Part shown: piece by piece, positions 46,603 through 55,142 of the stretch
Layout of the letters: each line of letters opens with the position of its first letter
Numbering within the stretch: position 1 is the first letter of the stretch
Origin: Ampullimonas aquatilis
GTDB lineage: Bacteria > Pseudomonadota > Gammaproteobacteria > Burkholderiales > Burkholderiaceae_D
NCBI RefSeq assembly: GCF_049675895.1
Contig: NZ_CP183834.1
Span: forward strand, 3,472,001 to 3,536,000
Length of the DNA: 64,000 bases
Direction of reading: 5' to 3'
Program-made: the position numbers and the translations under genes
Notes under the pieces: generated by a model
What the model saw: only the letters and a program-made list of their open reading frames with translations
Database searches by the model: none
Told to the model about the DNA's origin: nothing

Positions 46603-47657
46603 AGCGTTTCCTCAGCATAAGGGTTGATCGAATCACTCACCCTGACCAGCTTGGTCACACCATTACTGGCGCGCTCAACCAATGCCTCAATGGCACGGCG
46701 TGCACGTCCCAGTCGAACCTTGCCTCGCACAATGAAATAACTGCTGTTAAATGTCATAACGCTATCACTATCGGCCAACAGATCGGGGCCGAGGACGCCT
46801 TTCATGTCGCCGCTATTATTAAAATATGCCTTGTTACGTGCTGCCACCAAGGCTTTGGCATCTGCCAGGCTTATTTTAGCAAGTCTGGCTGCCAATACCT
46901 CGGCACTCGCTGTATTTCCGTTCACCTGAACGATACTGCTATCTGGCAGCACAGTACAAAATGGGGTAAGACGGGTAATCAAATTTTGATCAAAACCACT
47001 GACCGCCATAAAGTCATCCAAAGTGGCCAAGCCAAATGCGCTGCTATTGCTGCCTTCGGACAAACTCGCGCCAGAACCGCCTGCACCACCTTTATCAGTC
47101 CCTTGCGGATTAAAAGCACTTTGCTGACCCTTTTGAGTTTCTGCCACAAACTGTGCGGCACGTTCGGCCAATCCGGTATCCGCGCCAAGCATTTCCAGCA
47201 GTTTCATAAAACTATCGCGTTCCCGTTTTTCAATCACGCCATTCGTAGCCAACGCCGCCAGATTCAAACGTGACTGCGCATCAATGATACGTCCCTCCAG
47301 AAAGGCTTCTTCATCATCGCTGGTAATAAAAGCCTCTTTTGAGGTTTTTTCCAGATAAGCCGACAAACGTGTTTCCGGAATCGGAATCGCCCAAGCCTGC
47401 CCCAAATGGGTTTTGCCAGAACGTGCATCACCACGCAAAATCACGCCGGCCCAATCCAGCGCCGCCCGCAAGACCCAATTGATCTGTGCTCGTGAACGCT
47501 GATTCTCCACGGCCCGCAACGATACCTGTAATTGCCAAAACAGGCCAGAAATCAAAGTGGTTGCCAAAGCCACAATCAGCAAAGCGGTCACGACAGCAGC
47601 GCCACGGCTACGTTTTGGTTTGGATAAACGGACAAGGGGTCGTGTTTGCTGCATCAT
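46599..47657 (-). CDS. gspK: type II secretion minor pseudopilin GspK
   Basis: The 352-residue protein is a large minor pseudopilin with the N-terminal processing region SRGAAVVTALLIVALATTL, where the usual Phe of the cleaved GFTL is replaced by Ala, as in GspK. The body matches GspK (EGRIIDAQSRLNLAALATNG). It caps the pseudopilus tip with GspI and GspJ. It overlaps gspJ by 4 nt. Confidence 0.93.
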   Translation of the reverse strand: MMQQTRPLVRLSKPKRSRGAAVVTALLIVALATTLISGLFWQLQVSLRAVENQRSRAQINWVLRAALDWAGVILRGDARSGKTHLGQAWAIPIPETRLSAYLEKTSKEAFITSDDEEAFLEGRIIDAQSRLNLAALATNGVIEKRERDSFMKLLEMLGADTGLAERAAQFVAETQKGQQSAFNPQGTDKGGAGGSGASLSEGSNSSAFGLATLDDFMAVSGFDQNLITRLTPFCTVLPDSSIVQVNGNTASAEVLAARLAKISLADAKALVAARNKAYFNNSGDMKGVLGPDLLADSDSVMTFNSSYFIVRGKVRLGRARRAIEALVERASNGVTKLVRVSDSINPYAEETL

Positions 47658-48415
47658 GTCCCCAGCAATAACAGCTTGGTATAGTTGACCGACAAGCCCG
47701 CATTATTGGTGCGCGCCACTGTCAGACGCAGTTCCAGCCCTTTGACAACACGGCTCAATATATGAATCTGCGCGTTATAGGCCGTCGTCAACCGCGTCAT
47801 TTCATCGGACTGACTGCCAACGGTCTTCCAAGCCGGTTCCGTTACCGTTGCACCAGGAGCATCATCCGCCCACAAACGCAAACTGAGCCCCTGAACGTTA
47901 CCCAGCAAGGCCACATTTTGTGGATCAGATAATACATCGCTGCGATTCAATTCAGACTCCAGACTGCGGATCCATTCTTGCGCCGAGGAACGATTATTAA
48001 ACAAGGGGGACGCACGACGCACAAACCGATCACCAGCCAATCGATACAAAACCAACTGGACGCCGCCTGACTGTTTAGCCGAGTTATTGCTGCCATTGGC
48101 CTGTGGCACCGCAAACGCCTGTTGTGATGGCGTGCGACGCACAATCACAAATGCGGCCTGGCTTGGATAGGCCCATACCGATGGCAAACCGGTATCTTGC
48201 GGTGCCGCCGCATTTTCTGAATCAAAAGCCAGTTGCTCAAAGGTCATTTCCAGACCGTTAATCGCGTCGGTTTGCGCGGTCACAATATCACGGCTGCGAA
48301 TCACACTATCCAGGCCGCGCCACGACATCACCGCAATCACGGCCAAAATGCTGACCGAGACCAACAGCTCCAGCAAAGTAAATCCTGAATCAGCGCGGCG
48401 CATTGACCACCACAT
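47654..48415 (-). CDS. gspJ: type II secretion minor pseudopilin GspJ
   Basis: The 253-residue protein carries the prepilin motif SGFTLLELLVSVSIL. A start at 48403 (MRRADSGFTLLE) is more usual than 48415, and overlaps gspI. The long C-terminal domain matches GspJ. Confidence 0.93.
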   Translation of the reverse strand: MWWSMRRADSGFTLLELLVSVSILAVIAVMSWRGLDSVIRSRDIVTAQTDAINGLEMTFEQLAFDSENAAAPQDTGLPSVWAYPSQAAFVIVRRTPSQQAFAVPQANGSNNSAKQSGGVQLVLYRLAGDRFVRRASPLFNNRSSAQEWIRSLESELNRSDVLSDPQNVALLGNVQGLSLRLWADDAPGATVTEPAWKTVGSQSDEMTRLTTAYNAQIHILSRVVKGLELRLTVARTNNAGLSVNYTKLLLLGT

Positions 48416-48758
48416 GAATCAGTTTGACCAGCCGTTCGGTATGTTCGGCGTTATACACACTCACTTCAACCCGCCGAAAATTGGGGTTGGGTGTGCTTTT
48501 GATCTCTTCTTCGCAAATCAGGTTGAGCTCGCCCTGTGGACAATCTGTCGAACGTTGGCCAATCGGCGGAAACTCTTGCAATAAGCGCATCTGTACCAAG
48601 CGGTTTTCTGCCGACACCGAAGCCAGCGTGCGCATGCGCAAGGCATCGGTGTTGCGAGTCAGATTACCTGCCGCACGCAAAGTCGCAATCATGGCGACGC
48701 CCACAATGGTGAGTGCCACCAATACTTCAATCAAGGTAAAGCCACGCGTTATTTTCAC
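48390..48758 (-). CDS. gspI: type II secretion minor pseudopilin GspI
   Basis: The 122-residue protein has the prepilin motif RGFTLIEVLVALTIVGVAM immediately after a short leader (MKIT) and a compact domain typical of GspI (ENRLVQMRLLQEFPPIGQ). It overlaps gspH by 4 nt. Confidence 0.93.
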   Translation of the reverse strand: MKITRGFTLIEVLVALTIVGVAMIATLRAAGNLTRNTDALRMRTLASVSAENRLVQMRLLQEFPPIGQRSTDCPQGELNLICEEEIKSTPNPNFRRVEVSVYNAEHTERLVKLIHVVVNAPR

Positions 48759-49339
48759 GGCGCCGCACTCCCGGTCTTGACGACAAAATGGCCCAGGCCA
48801 TCTGCCTCAATTTGTACCCGTTTGCCAGGCAAATCTTCACGGGTCAGCGACAAGACGAATGGGGCATCAATTGGTTCGCGGCCAAAGACAATCATCAGTG
48901 TTTCGGGATTGGGATTGGCGTATTGCTGAGCAGGTCGACCAGGTTGAATAAAGGTGCCCGTTAAAGGCAAGCCACCCATCCAGTTGCGTGGTTTAAGAAT
49001 GTCATCACCATTGATCTGCGTCCAGCTCGACAGATCGTTATATTGCGCCAATGCCATAAAGCGGTAGCTGATCCGATCGGCCTGCCAGGCAATCGGTGCG
49101 CCGCGCAAACGTGCTTCATCACGTGCCGCAGAAAACAGTTGCGCCAGCCGCTCGGCTTCGGTGCGCAATTGCTGCTCACCACCCGGAAAGGCACGCACAC
49201 CCACCACGCCCAGAATGATCCCCATGATCACGACCACGATCATCAGTTCAATCAGCGTAAATCCGCGGGAACGATACCGTTGTAGGACAGTGGGAATGGG
49301 TTTGGACACGATGGATGTGATGAGCGAACCGCCAGCCAC
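48755..49339 (-). CDS. gspH: type II secretion minor pseudopilin GspH
   Basis: The 194-residue protein has the prepilin motif RGFTLIELMIVVVIMGIILG. Two GTG starts are possible (49339 and 49309); the latter gives the shorter, more usual leader. It belongs to the pseudopilus, 24 bp after gspG. Confidence 0.88.
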   Translation of the reverse strand: MAGGSLITSIVSKPIPTVLQRYRSRGFTLIELMIVVVIMGIILGVVGVRAFPGGEQQLRTEAERLAQLFSAARDEARLRGAPIAWQADRISYRFMALAQYNDLSSWTQINGDDILKPRNWMGGLPLTGTFIQPGRPAQQYANPNPETLMIVFGREPIDAPFVLSLTREDLPGKRVQIEADGLGHFVVKTGSAAP

Positions 49340-49363
49340 CAGCGGCTGGCTGAATCAGCGATC

Positions 49364-49867
49364 TTATTTGTCCCAGTTGCCAACATCGGCATCCACGCCC
49401 TGGCCACCCGATTGGCCATCGGCACCAAAACTGAAAATATCAATTTCGCTGCGTACACCCGGGCTCAAATACTGGTACGGATTGCCCCAGGGATCTTTTG
49501 GCAATTTATCCAGATAACCGCCCAGCTTCCAGTTATTGGGAACCGGCGCGGTACTTGGTTTTTGCACCAGCGCGACCAGTCCCTGCTCGGTCGTGGGATA
49601 ACGCATATTGTCGAGCTTGTAGAGTGCCAGTGCCTGCTGAATGGAGGCCACATCCTGCTTGGCCGCCACAGCACGTGCCTCATCGGGACGGCTCATCACC
49701 TTGGGTACCACCAGTGCCGCCAGCACCCCCAAAATCACAATCACAACCATGATTTCAATCAGGGTAAAACCACGCGCCCTGCGTAGGCCAGAGTTGAGTT
49801 TGTTGACGTGTTTATTGAGCTTTAACGCTGCTGTAGAGACTTTTGTTGTATTCATCTTCATTTTCAA
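49364..49867 (-). CDS. gspG: type II secretion major pseudopilin GspG
   Basis: The 167-residue protein has the prepilin motif RGFTLIEIMVVIVILGVLAALVVP followed by GspG-type DPWGNPYQYLSPG, SEIDIFSFGADG and a C-terminal GNWD. The leader is longer than usual (about 34 residues); an ATG a few codons downstream of 49867 may be used. It is the main subunit of the pseudopilus and is divergent from gspC. Confidence 0.95.
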   Translation of the reverse strand: MKMKMNTTKVSTAALKLNKHVNKLNSGLRRARGFTLIEIMVVIVILGVLAALVVPKVMSRPDEARAVAAKQDVASIQQALALYKLDNMRYPTTEQGLVALVQKPSTAPVPNNWKLGGYLDKLPKDPWGNPYQYLSPGVRSEIDIFSFGADGQSGGQGVDADVGNWDK

Positions 49868-49915
49868 GAGTTAAGAGTGCGACAGAGCACAATGATACCA
49901 AGCTACAATACCTTC

Positions 49916-50512
49916 ATGATCCGTCGTTACCAGCAATTACTTCCTATCGCCAGTGCCGTGTTACTGGTGGCCGCCATTTGTGGCCTGATTACCTATTGGG
50001 TGCTCACCATCAAAGCCAGTCGCAGCATTCCTGCTCCGGTGGGGGTGATTGCCCAAACCACTGCACCACTTAATTTGGAACCTGCCAAAGCCCTATTTGG
50101 TGTTGCCGCCAATTCTGGTGCCGCGCTGGCCGTGCAGATCCAGCTTGCCGGCGTGGTCTCACCCGACATTCCCGGGCCCAATGCTGCGGCCATTGTATCG
50201 GTGGATGGCAAACCTGCCGAATTTGTCCGGGTTGGTCGTGAAATCGCACCCGGCGTGATACTTAAAGAAGTCCACGGCAAATCGATTGTCGTGACTCGTG
50301 CCGGTGCAACTGAAGAAATCCAACTTCCGCAAGACGCCATCGTTGGTATCGGTGCGCCCACGCACAACCTCCCACCCATCAATAACAATCCGGTCGGTTT
50401 GCCGCCAGCAGGTGGTCCACCTGGCAATCCCGATGGCGCCAATAATGGCATCCCGCCCGGCGCACCGATGCCACCAGATGGTGACGGCCCGCAAATGCCA
50501 CTATCACCTTAA
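49916..50512 (+). CDS. gspC: type II secretion protein GspC (short form)
   Basis: The product is about 198 residues from ATG 49916; ATG 49892 and GTG 49877 are in frame but add residues not typical of GspC. It has one membrane helix (about residues 10-30) and an HR domain (about 45-140, with LAGVV and GKPAEFVRVG), but ends in a Pro/Gly/Asn-rich tail instead of a PDZ domain. GspC links GspD to the inner-membrane platform. It is transcribed divergently from gspG, leaving 48 bp or less for both promoters. Confidence 0.85.
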   Translation: MIRRYQQLLPIASAVLLVAAICGLITYWVLTIKASRSIPAPVGVIAQTTAPLNLEPAKALFGVAANSGAALAVQIQLAGVVSPDIPGPNAAAIVSVDGKPAEFVRVGREIAPGVILKEVHGKSIVVTRAGATEEIQLPQDAIVGIGAPTHNLPPINNNPVGLPPAGGPPGNPDGANNGIPPGAPMPPDGDGPQMPLSP

Positions 50513-50744
50513 TATATCAGCCTTCATGCATCAATCCATTGCGCCATCGACAGATTGATTGTCACACAGATAGTTCCTTTGTCTCATCCTATTGCGCATG
50601 GCCTTTTATCGACTGAATGATTGACGACCATCCGCAAAGTTCTTACGTACCTCACTCATTAACGGATGTAAAAAGCTGTAACAGCGCTGAACGCTGCCCA
50701 GACCTCGGACTCCTATCAGGGCATTTTAAAAAAGGAGTCCCATA

Positions 50745-51257
50745 ATGAGCATATCCCTGAACATTTCCGCCAAGACCGTACTGACCGTTTTAACCCTGGC
50801 TGTTGCCAGCACTGTCAGTCTGGTCACCTTGAGTGCGGCTGACGTTGAATTGGAACAGCGCCATGCCCAACATTTTGATCAGCTCGATGCCAACCATGAC
50901 GGTCAACTCTCCAAGGCCGAAGCCGCCGACAACAAACGTTTGCTGGCCGATTTTGACAAGCTGGACAGCAACCACGACAACCAGCTGAGCAAGGCCGAGC
51001 TGCAGGCGGGCATGATGGCCATTGCCGCCGAGCACAAGGCCGAATTTGAACGACGCTTCAAAGAAGCGGATAAAAATGGCGACGGTCAGTTATCGCCAAG
51101 CGAGGCTAGCACCGTACCGCACCTGGCGCGTCATTTTGATCAATTTGACAGTAATCATGATGGCCAATTGAGCAGTGAAGAAATCACCCAAGGCATCAGG
51201 CTGCAACGTCGACAACATGACGAGATGAAATCCGTACCGGCGGCGCAAGGCAGTTAA
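50745..51257 (+). CDS. exported protein with four EF-hand calcium-binding motifs
   Basis: The 170-residue protein has a signal peptide (ends near LSAADVE) and four canonical 12-residue EF loops at about 48-59 (DANHDGQLSKAE), 74-85, 109-120 and 135-146 (DSNHDGQLSSEE), each with the metal ligand pattern D.N.D/N.Q..E. AAGGAG lies upstream of the start. It is likely a periplasmic Ca2+-binding protein of the calmodulin-like, CREC-type kind; its partner is unknown. It is single-gene. Confidence 0.85.
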   Translation: MSISLNISAKTVLTVLTLAVASTVSLVTLSAADVELEQRHAQHFDQLDANHDGQLSKAEAADNKRLLADFDKLDSNHDNQLSKAELQAGMMAIAAEHKAEFERRFKEADKNGDGQLSPSEASTVPHLARHFDQFDSNHDGQLSSEEITQGIRLQRRQHDEMKSVPAAQGS

Positions 51258-51738
51258 TCGCAGCGCGCTTTTAACCCATTTTTACCCGCAGCTTTTACCC
51301 ACTTACCCAAAGTGAAAATTCAATCGGCTGGCAGTCTGATTGCCACGCGCTAATGACCGCACAAACATGTTTTTGGGTTAAATTCAACTCAGCGACCAGG
51401 CTGTTTAGACTGATAAAACGGCACTGTTTTACCTCGAAATCAAGCACAAACACGGTACCCCCTATTAGTACCAATCATAATTAACCCATATAGTGCGTAA
51501 ATATTGACTCAATTTAAATACATACCCACTGTATTTAATGATGCCACGATAAAGCAATTCCGTTGCCAGTTATTTAAGCACCGTTGTATTCAATTTCATC
51601 TTTGTATGGTAAGTTAGCAATGTCTATGGTGAATGGCTGGGCGATTAAGCCCGCCAACCAGACGGCGCACTGCGGCAGAATCATCTGCTTGAGCTGGGCG
51701 AGGTCGCCCGGAATGCGGTGATGTCACAGGAATCTGCC
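51258..51738. other. gene-free region between the EF-hand and HNH genes
   Basis: It is about 480 bp and holds copy D of the 82-bp element and little else. No other gene was seen. Confidence 0.5.
51453..51534 (-). repeat. dispersed 82-bp intergenic element, copy D
   Basis: On the minus strand ATAC at 51534, GTAT at 51521, CGCACT from 51497 and GATTGGTACT...GTACCG (51476-51453) have the same spacings as copy B, and 19 bases match copy E exactly. Confidence 0.8.
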
Positions 51739-52296
51739 ATGAAGATACTGAAGCTCAGTTCGCAAGGAATTCCCCACGCGTGGTTATCGCTGGAAGAAGC
51801 GGTATTGCACTACGCAGCCGATGAGGTCCGCTGGGAAGCGGGTCGCAAGGTTGCCATGTTTCGCGGTGGCATCAATGCCATCACCGGTGTGCAGTCAGTC
51901 GTTACAGTTAACTCCATCATCGGCACCAAAGGTTTTCCCCGCATCAATCCATTCAACGTCATCCCCGGTCTCACCAATACCAAGCTGTTTGTGCGGGACC
52001 GTAATTTTTGTGCTTATTGCGGCGACTGTTTTGATACCGCCGAATTGACGCGTGAACACATCATCCCGTTTGCCCAGGGTGGCCGTGATATCTGGATGAA
52101 TGTGGTGACTGCCTGCAAAGCCTGCAATCATCGCAAGGCGGCGCGCACGCCCCAACAAGCGCATATGCCATTGCTGTATGCGCCGTATATTCCGTCATTG
52201 TGGGAAGACATGATCCTGCGCAATCGCAGGATTTTGGCAGATCAAATGGAGTTCTTGATGGCGCATCTACCCAAGGGCAGTCGCCTCGCGGCTTAA
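51739..52296 (+). CDS. HNH endonuclease family protein
   Basis: I choose ATG 51739 (AGGA 7 nt upstream); the frame is open from 51718. The product is about 185 residues. The HNH core is NFCAYCG ... LTREHIIPFAQGGRDIWMNVVTACKACNHRKAARTP, with two CxxC zinc pairs. The N-terminal part resembles conserved proteins in which a helix-rich domain (SLEEAVLHYAADEVRWEAG) precedes the nuclease. Nuclease activity is likely from the motif but the target is unknown. Downstream is a hairpin, then queD on the other strand. Confidence 0.85.
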   Translation: MKILKLSSQGIPHAWLSLEEAVLHYAADEVRWEAGRKVAMFRGGINAITGVQSVVTVNSIIGTKGFPRINPFNVIPGLTNTKLFVRDRNFCAYCGDCFDTAELTREHIIPFAQGGRDIWMNVVTACKACNHRKAARTPQQAHMPLLYAPYIPSLWEDMILRNRRILADQMEFLMAHLPKGSRLAA

Positions 52297-52312
52297 GGTT
52301 GGAAAGCCATCG

Positions 52313-52351
52313 GGCTTGCTGCTGGTTTAAACAACCCCACCACAGCAAGCC
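52313..52351. terminator. hairpin between HNH and queD genes
   Basis: GGCTTGCTG (52313-52321) pairs with CAGCAAGCC (52343-52351) across a 21-nt loop between converging genes. No clear T-run follows on either side, so termination is only possible. Confidence 0.35.
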
Positions 52352-52373
52352 GGTTTAACGGCTGTTGCTACCC

Positions 52374-52886
52374 TTAAGCTTGTACATCCGCCCAGCAATT
52401 GGGCGTTTCGTACAAGCGCACCTGCGTCAGGCGCAAGCGCTCACCATAGTGCGCCTGATACGCTTTCTGCAAAATTTCAAATGCCTTGGCAGCCAGATTT
52501 TCTGCGGTTGGAATGCAATCCAGCAACACGGTTTTATGGTCAGGCAAACCATTTAAAAACGCCACCAGTTCGGCATCACCCTCATAAGCCAAAAAGGCGT
52601 GGTCCCACACATCGACAATCTGTTCTTTGGCAATGCTCTTCACATCCGAAAAATCCAGCACCATGCCATTGCTCGACTCACCCGGTACCTCCAGCACATC
52701 GCCCGTGAGCGAGATTTCCAGCGCATAACGATGCCCATGCAGATTGCGACACTGACTTTTATGATCAGGAATTCGATGGCCGGCATCAAACTCCAGTCGG
52801 CGTGTGATGGTGACTGGCGACGTAGCGCCGGAACGACCCGAAGAGGCGGCAGATTGTGGGTTTGACATGATGCTGTCAGCTTTCAT
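52374..52886 (-). CDS. queD: 6-carboxytetrahydropterin synthase (QueD)
   Basis: The 170-residue protein of the PTPS/QueD family has the zinc ligands in FDAGHRIPDHKSQCRNLHGHRY and the GMVLDFSDVK and LYETPNC segments. ATG 52868 is an alternative start. It makes 6-carboxytetrahydropterin in queuosine synthesis and lies 105 bp downstream of queE, the next enzyme of the pathway. Confidence 0.93.
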   Translation of the reverse strand: MKADSIMSNPQSAASSGRSGATSPVTITRRLEFDAGHRIPDHKSQCRNLHGHRYALEISLTGDVLEVPGESSNGMVLDFSDVKSIAKEQIVDVWDHAFLAYEGDAELVAFLNGLPDHKTVLLDCIPTAENLAAKAFEILQKAYQAHYGERLRLTQVRLYETPNCWADVQA

Positions 52887-52991
52887 AAAAACGATCCATC
52901 AAAGGCTGGATCTGTACACTACATAACTTCTATTGTTGACTTCTTTTAACTTAACAAGATGAGCATCATGCTCACCACAACGTGCCAGCCG

Positions 52992-53624
52992 TCAAGGAAT
53001 GGCAATCAGCTTATGGGTTTGCAACGACAAGCGCCATTGCGGATGTGCCTTGCAAAATTCAACCGCCGCCTGCGTATTGGCCGCTTGATCTGGCCCATCC
53101 ATGGGTTGCACAAAATAATGTTTAAAATTTAATTTTTCCAGTGCGGCCAAATTTTGCCCGCTTTGTGGAAACACCACCTTCAACTCATTGCCACGCTCAA
53201 CCAGTAACGCCGCATTGGCCTTGGGGCTCACACACACCCAATCAATCCCGGCCGGAATCACCACGGTGCCATTGGTTTCTACAGCAATTTCAAAGTCGAG
53301 TGAGTGCAGAGCGTCAATCAACACGGCGTCTAATTGCAAAAGGGGTTCACCACCCGTACACACCACATAGCGATGCTTGGCCTGCGCTGGCCAAAAGCTG
53401 GCAATGCGCTGCGCCAGACTCATCGCATCGACAAACTTGCCACCATTCACACCATCGGTACCGACAAAATCGGTATCGCAAAACTGGCAGATTGCATTGG
53501 CACGATCCGCCTCACGCCCGGTCCATAAATTACAGCCGGCAAAACGACAAAACACCGCCGGGCGACCAGCCTGGGCACCTTCACCTTGCAAGGTATAAAA
53601 CATTTCCTTGACCGAATATGTCAT
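52992..53624 (-). CDS. queE: 7-carboxy-7-deazaguanine synthase (QueE)
   Basis: Starting from ATG 53624 (MTYSVKEMFYTLQGEGAQAGRPAVFCRFAGCNLW) the protein is 210 residues, the normal length; the frame to 53678 adds unlikely residues. The cluster-binding pattern is an expanded CxxxC..C as CNLWTGREADRANAICQFCDTDF, typical of QueE radical-SAM enzymes. GGEPLLQ follows. It makes the 7-deazaguanine core. Copy C of the 82-bp element lies just upstream. queC and queF are not in the window. Confidence 0.93.
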   Translation of the reverse strand: MTYSVKEMFYTLQGEGAQAGRPAVFCRFAGCNLWTGREADRANAICQFCDTDFVGTDGVNGGKFVDAMSLAQRIASFWPAQAKHRYVVCTGGEPLLQLDAVLIDALHSLDFEIAVETNGTVVIPAGIDWVCVSPKANAALLVERGNELKVVFPQSGQNLAALEKLNFKHYFVQPMDGPDQAANTQAAVEFCKAHPQWRLSLQTHKLIAIP

Positions 53625-53641
53625 GCCAAAGCCGCTAAAAC

Positions 53642-53723
53642 AGTAAATTATGGGGGGTATATTTAAAAATAAACCCATTAAGTGCGTTGAATATAGGCCT
53701 AATTTTACACTACCATAGAGTAT
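53642..53723 (-). repeat. dispersed 82-bp intergenic element, copy C
   Basis: On the minus strand ATAC at 53723 and CGCACT from 53686 have the standard 37-nt offset, and the CTTAATGGGTTTA part matches B/D. The first GTAT is shifted to TGTA by two bases and the last GTACC block is lost. It lies in the upstream region of queE. Confidence 0.7.
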
Positions 53724-53959
53724 CAGTAGAAATCAGAGGCCAGTTGGCACACTGCCGCGCCTCATGGCAACAAAAACCACCGCAGCAATTGCAAAGCCGA
53801 GCACTATAGAGCTTGCACGCGCAGCGCGTCAATCATTCCCGCCATTTAACAAGGACAATCTGCCATCATGGCTGAACATCTGCCCAGTTCTAGACTCCAA
53901 GTCTGAGCTTATTCAAATAACCATCTCGCCGCGCCATTCAACCCGTACAAAGGATCATC
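53724..53959. other. upstream region between queE and the OYE reductase
   Basis: About 235 bp without a convincing gene. The OYE gene's AAAGGA ribosome-binding site is at about 53949. With copy C this makes a 335-bp gap between the two starts. Confidence 0.4.
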
Positions 53960-55060
53960 GTGAGCCGACTATTTTCACCCCTGCAAATTGGCCAGCTGCA
54001 ACTGTCCAACCGCATCGTCATCGCCCCCATGTGCCAGTACTCCGCCGAGCTCGGCCAGGCAACTGACTGGCACACCATTCATTTGGGTAATCTGGCTTTA
54101 TCCGGTGCGGGCTTGTTGATTATTGAAGCCAGCGCGGTTGAGCCTCGTGGCCGCATCACCTATGCCGACCTCGGCTTATGGAATGAAGACTGCGCCTTGG
54201 CACTCGCCAAAACACTCAAAGCCATTCGCCAATATTCCTCCATGCCCATTGGCATTCAGCTCGCCCATGCTGGCCGCAAAGCCTCCACCAAAAAACCCTG
54301 GGACGGCGGCCATGCCATTGCGCCAGATGCTGAAAACGGCTGGCAAACCATCTCCGCTTCCAACCTGCCCTTTCATGACAACGGCCCCGTGCCACAAAGC
54401 GCCACCCTCAGCGACATTGCCAGTATTCGACAAGCCTTTGTTGCGGCGGCCGAACGCGCTAAACAACTGGGTATCGACCTCATTGAAATTCATGGTGCGC
54501 ATGGCTACTTATTGCACCAGTTTCTTTCGCCACTTTCCAACCAACGAAATGACCAGTACGGCGGCGGTCTGGAAAACCGCATGCGCCTCTTGCTGGAAAT
54601 TTTTAGCGATGTGCGTCAGGTTTATCCCGCCAATAAACCGATTGGTGTGCGCATCTCAGCCACTGATTGGCTTGATGGCGGCTGGGACTTACCGCAAAGT
54701 ATTGAACTCGCCAAAGCATTGGCACAGCGTGGTTGCGACTACATTCATGTATCCAGCGGCGGCTTAAGCCCACAACAAAAAATTCCCGTCATACCCAACT
54801 ACCAGGTACCTTTTGCAGAAGCCATCAAACAACACGTCACCATGCCCGTCATCGCCGTGGGCCTGATTACCGAGCCGCAACAAGCCGAAGCCATACTGCA
54901 AAACCAGCAAGCCGATGCCGTCGCCCTGGCCCGTGGCATGCTCTATGACCCACGCTGGCCCTGGCATGCTGCCGCACAGCTCGGCGCAACCATCAAGGCC
55001 GCGCCGCAATACCTGCGCTGTGAGCCACATGCAGTCAAAGGTTTATTTTTTAAAGATTAG
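53960..55060 (+). CDS. NADH:flavin oxidoreductase / old yellow enzyme (YqjM class)
   Basis: The 366-residue TIM-barrel flavoprotein starts with GTG behind AAAGGA. It has the YqjM-class signatures APMCQYSA (redox-sensing Cys), EIHGAHGYLLHQFLSPLSNQRNDQYGG (substrate His pair) and GLITEPQQAEA. The class uses FMN to reduce activated C=C bonds of enones, with NADPH. Its physiological substrate is unknown. It stands alone. Confidence 0.92.
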   Translation: MSRLFSPLQIGQLQLSNRIVIAPMCQYSAELGQATDWHTIHLGNLALSGAGLLIIEASAVEPRGRITYADLGLWNEDCALALAKTLKAIRQYSSMPIGIQLAHAGRKASTKKPWDGGHAIAPDAENGWQTISASNLPFHDNGPVPQSATLSDIASIRQAFVAAAERAKQLGIDLIEIHGAHGYLLHQFLSPLSNQRNDQYGGGLENRMRLLLEIFSDVRQVYPANKPIGVRISATDWLDGGWDLPQSIELAKALAQRGCDYIHVSSGGLSPQQKIPVIPNYQVPFAEAIKQHVTMPVIAVGLITEPQQAEAILQNQQADAVALARGMLYDPRWPWHAAAQLGATIKAAPQYLRCEPHAVKGLFFKD

Positions 55061-55142
55061 TCGTGTCATGCCAGCTTGGTTTCAATATCAGCGGGCAAAC
55101 ATAATGTTCAGGCTGCTCGACGAAGATTTAGGCATTTCTGCA

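Noticed and set aside
53600..53700. A preQ1 riboswitch upstream of queE
   Set aside because: The queE leader lacks the conserved preQ1-I pattern and the C-rich stretch does not form the expected pseudoknot by eye.
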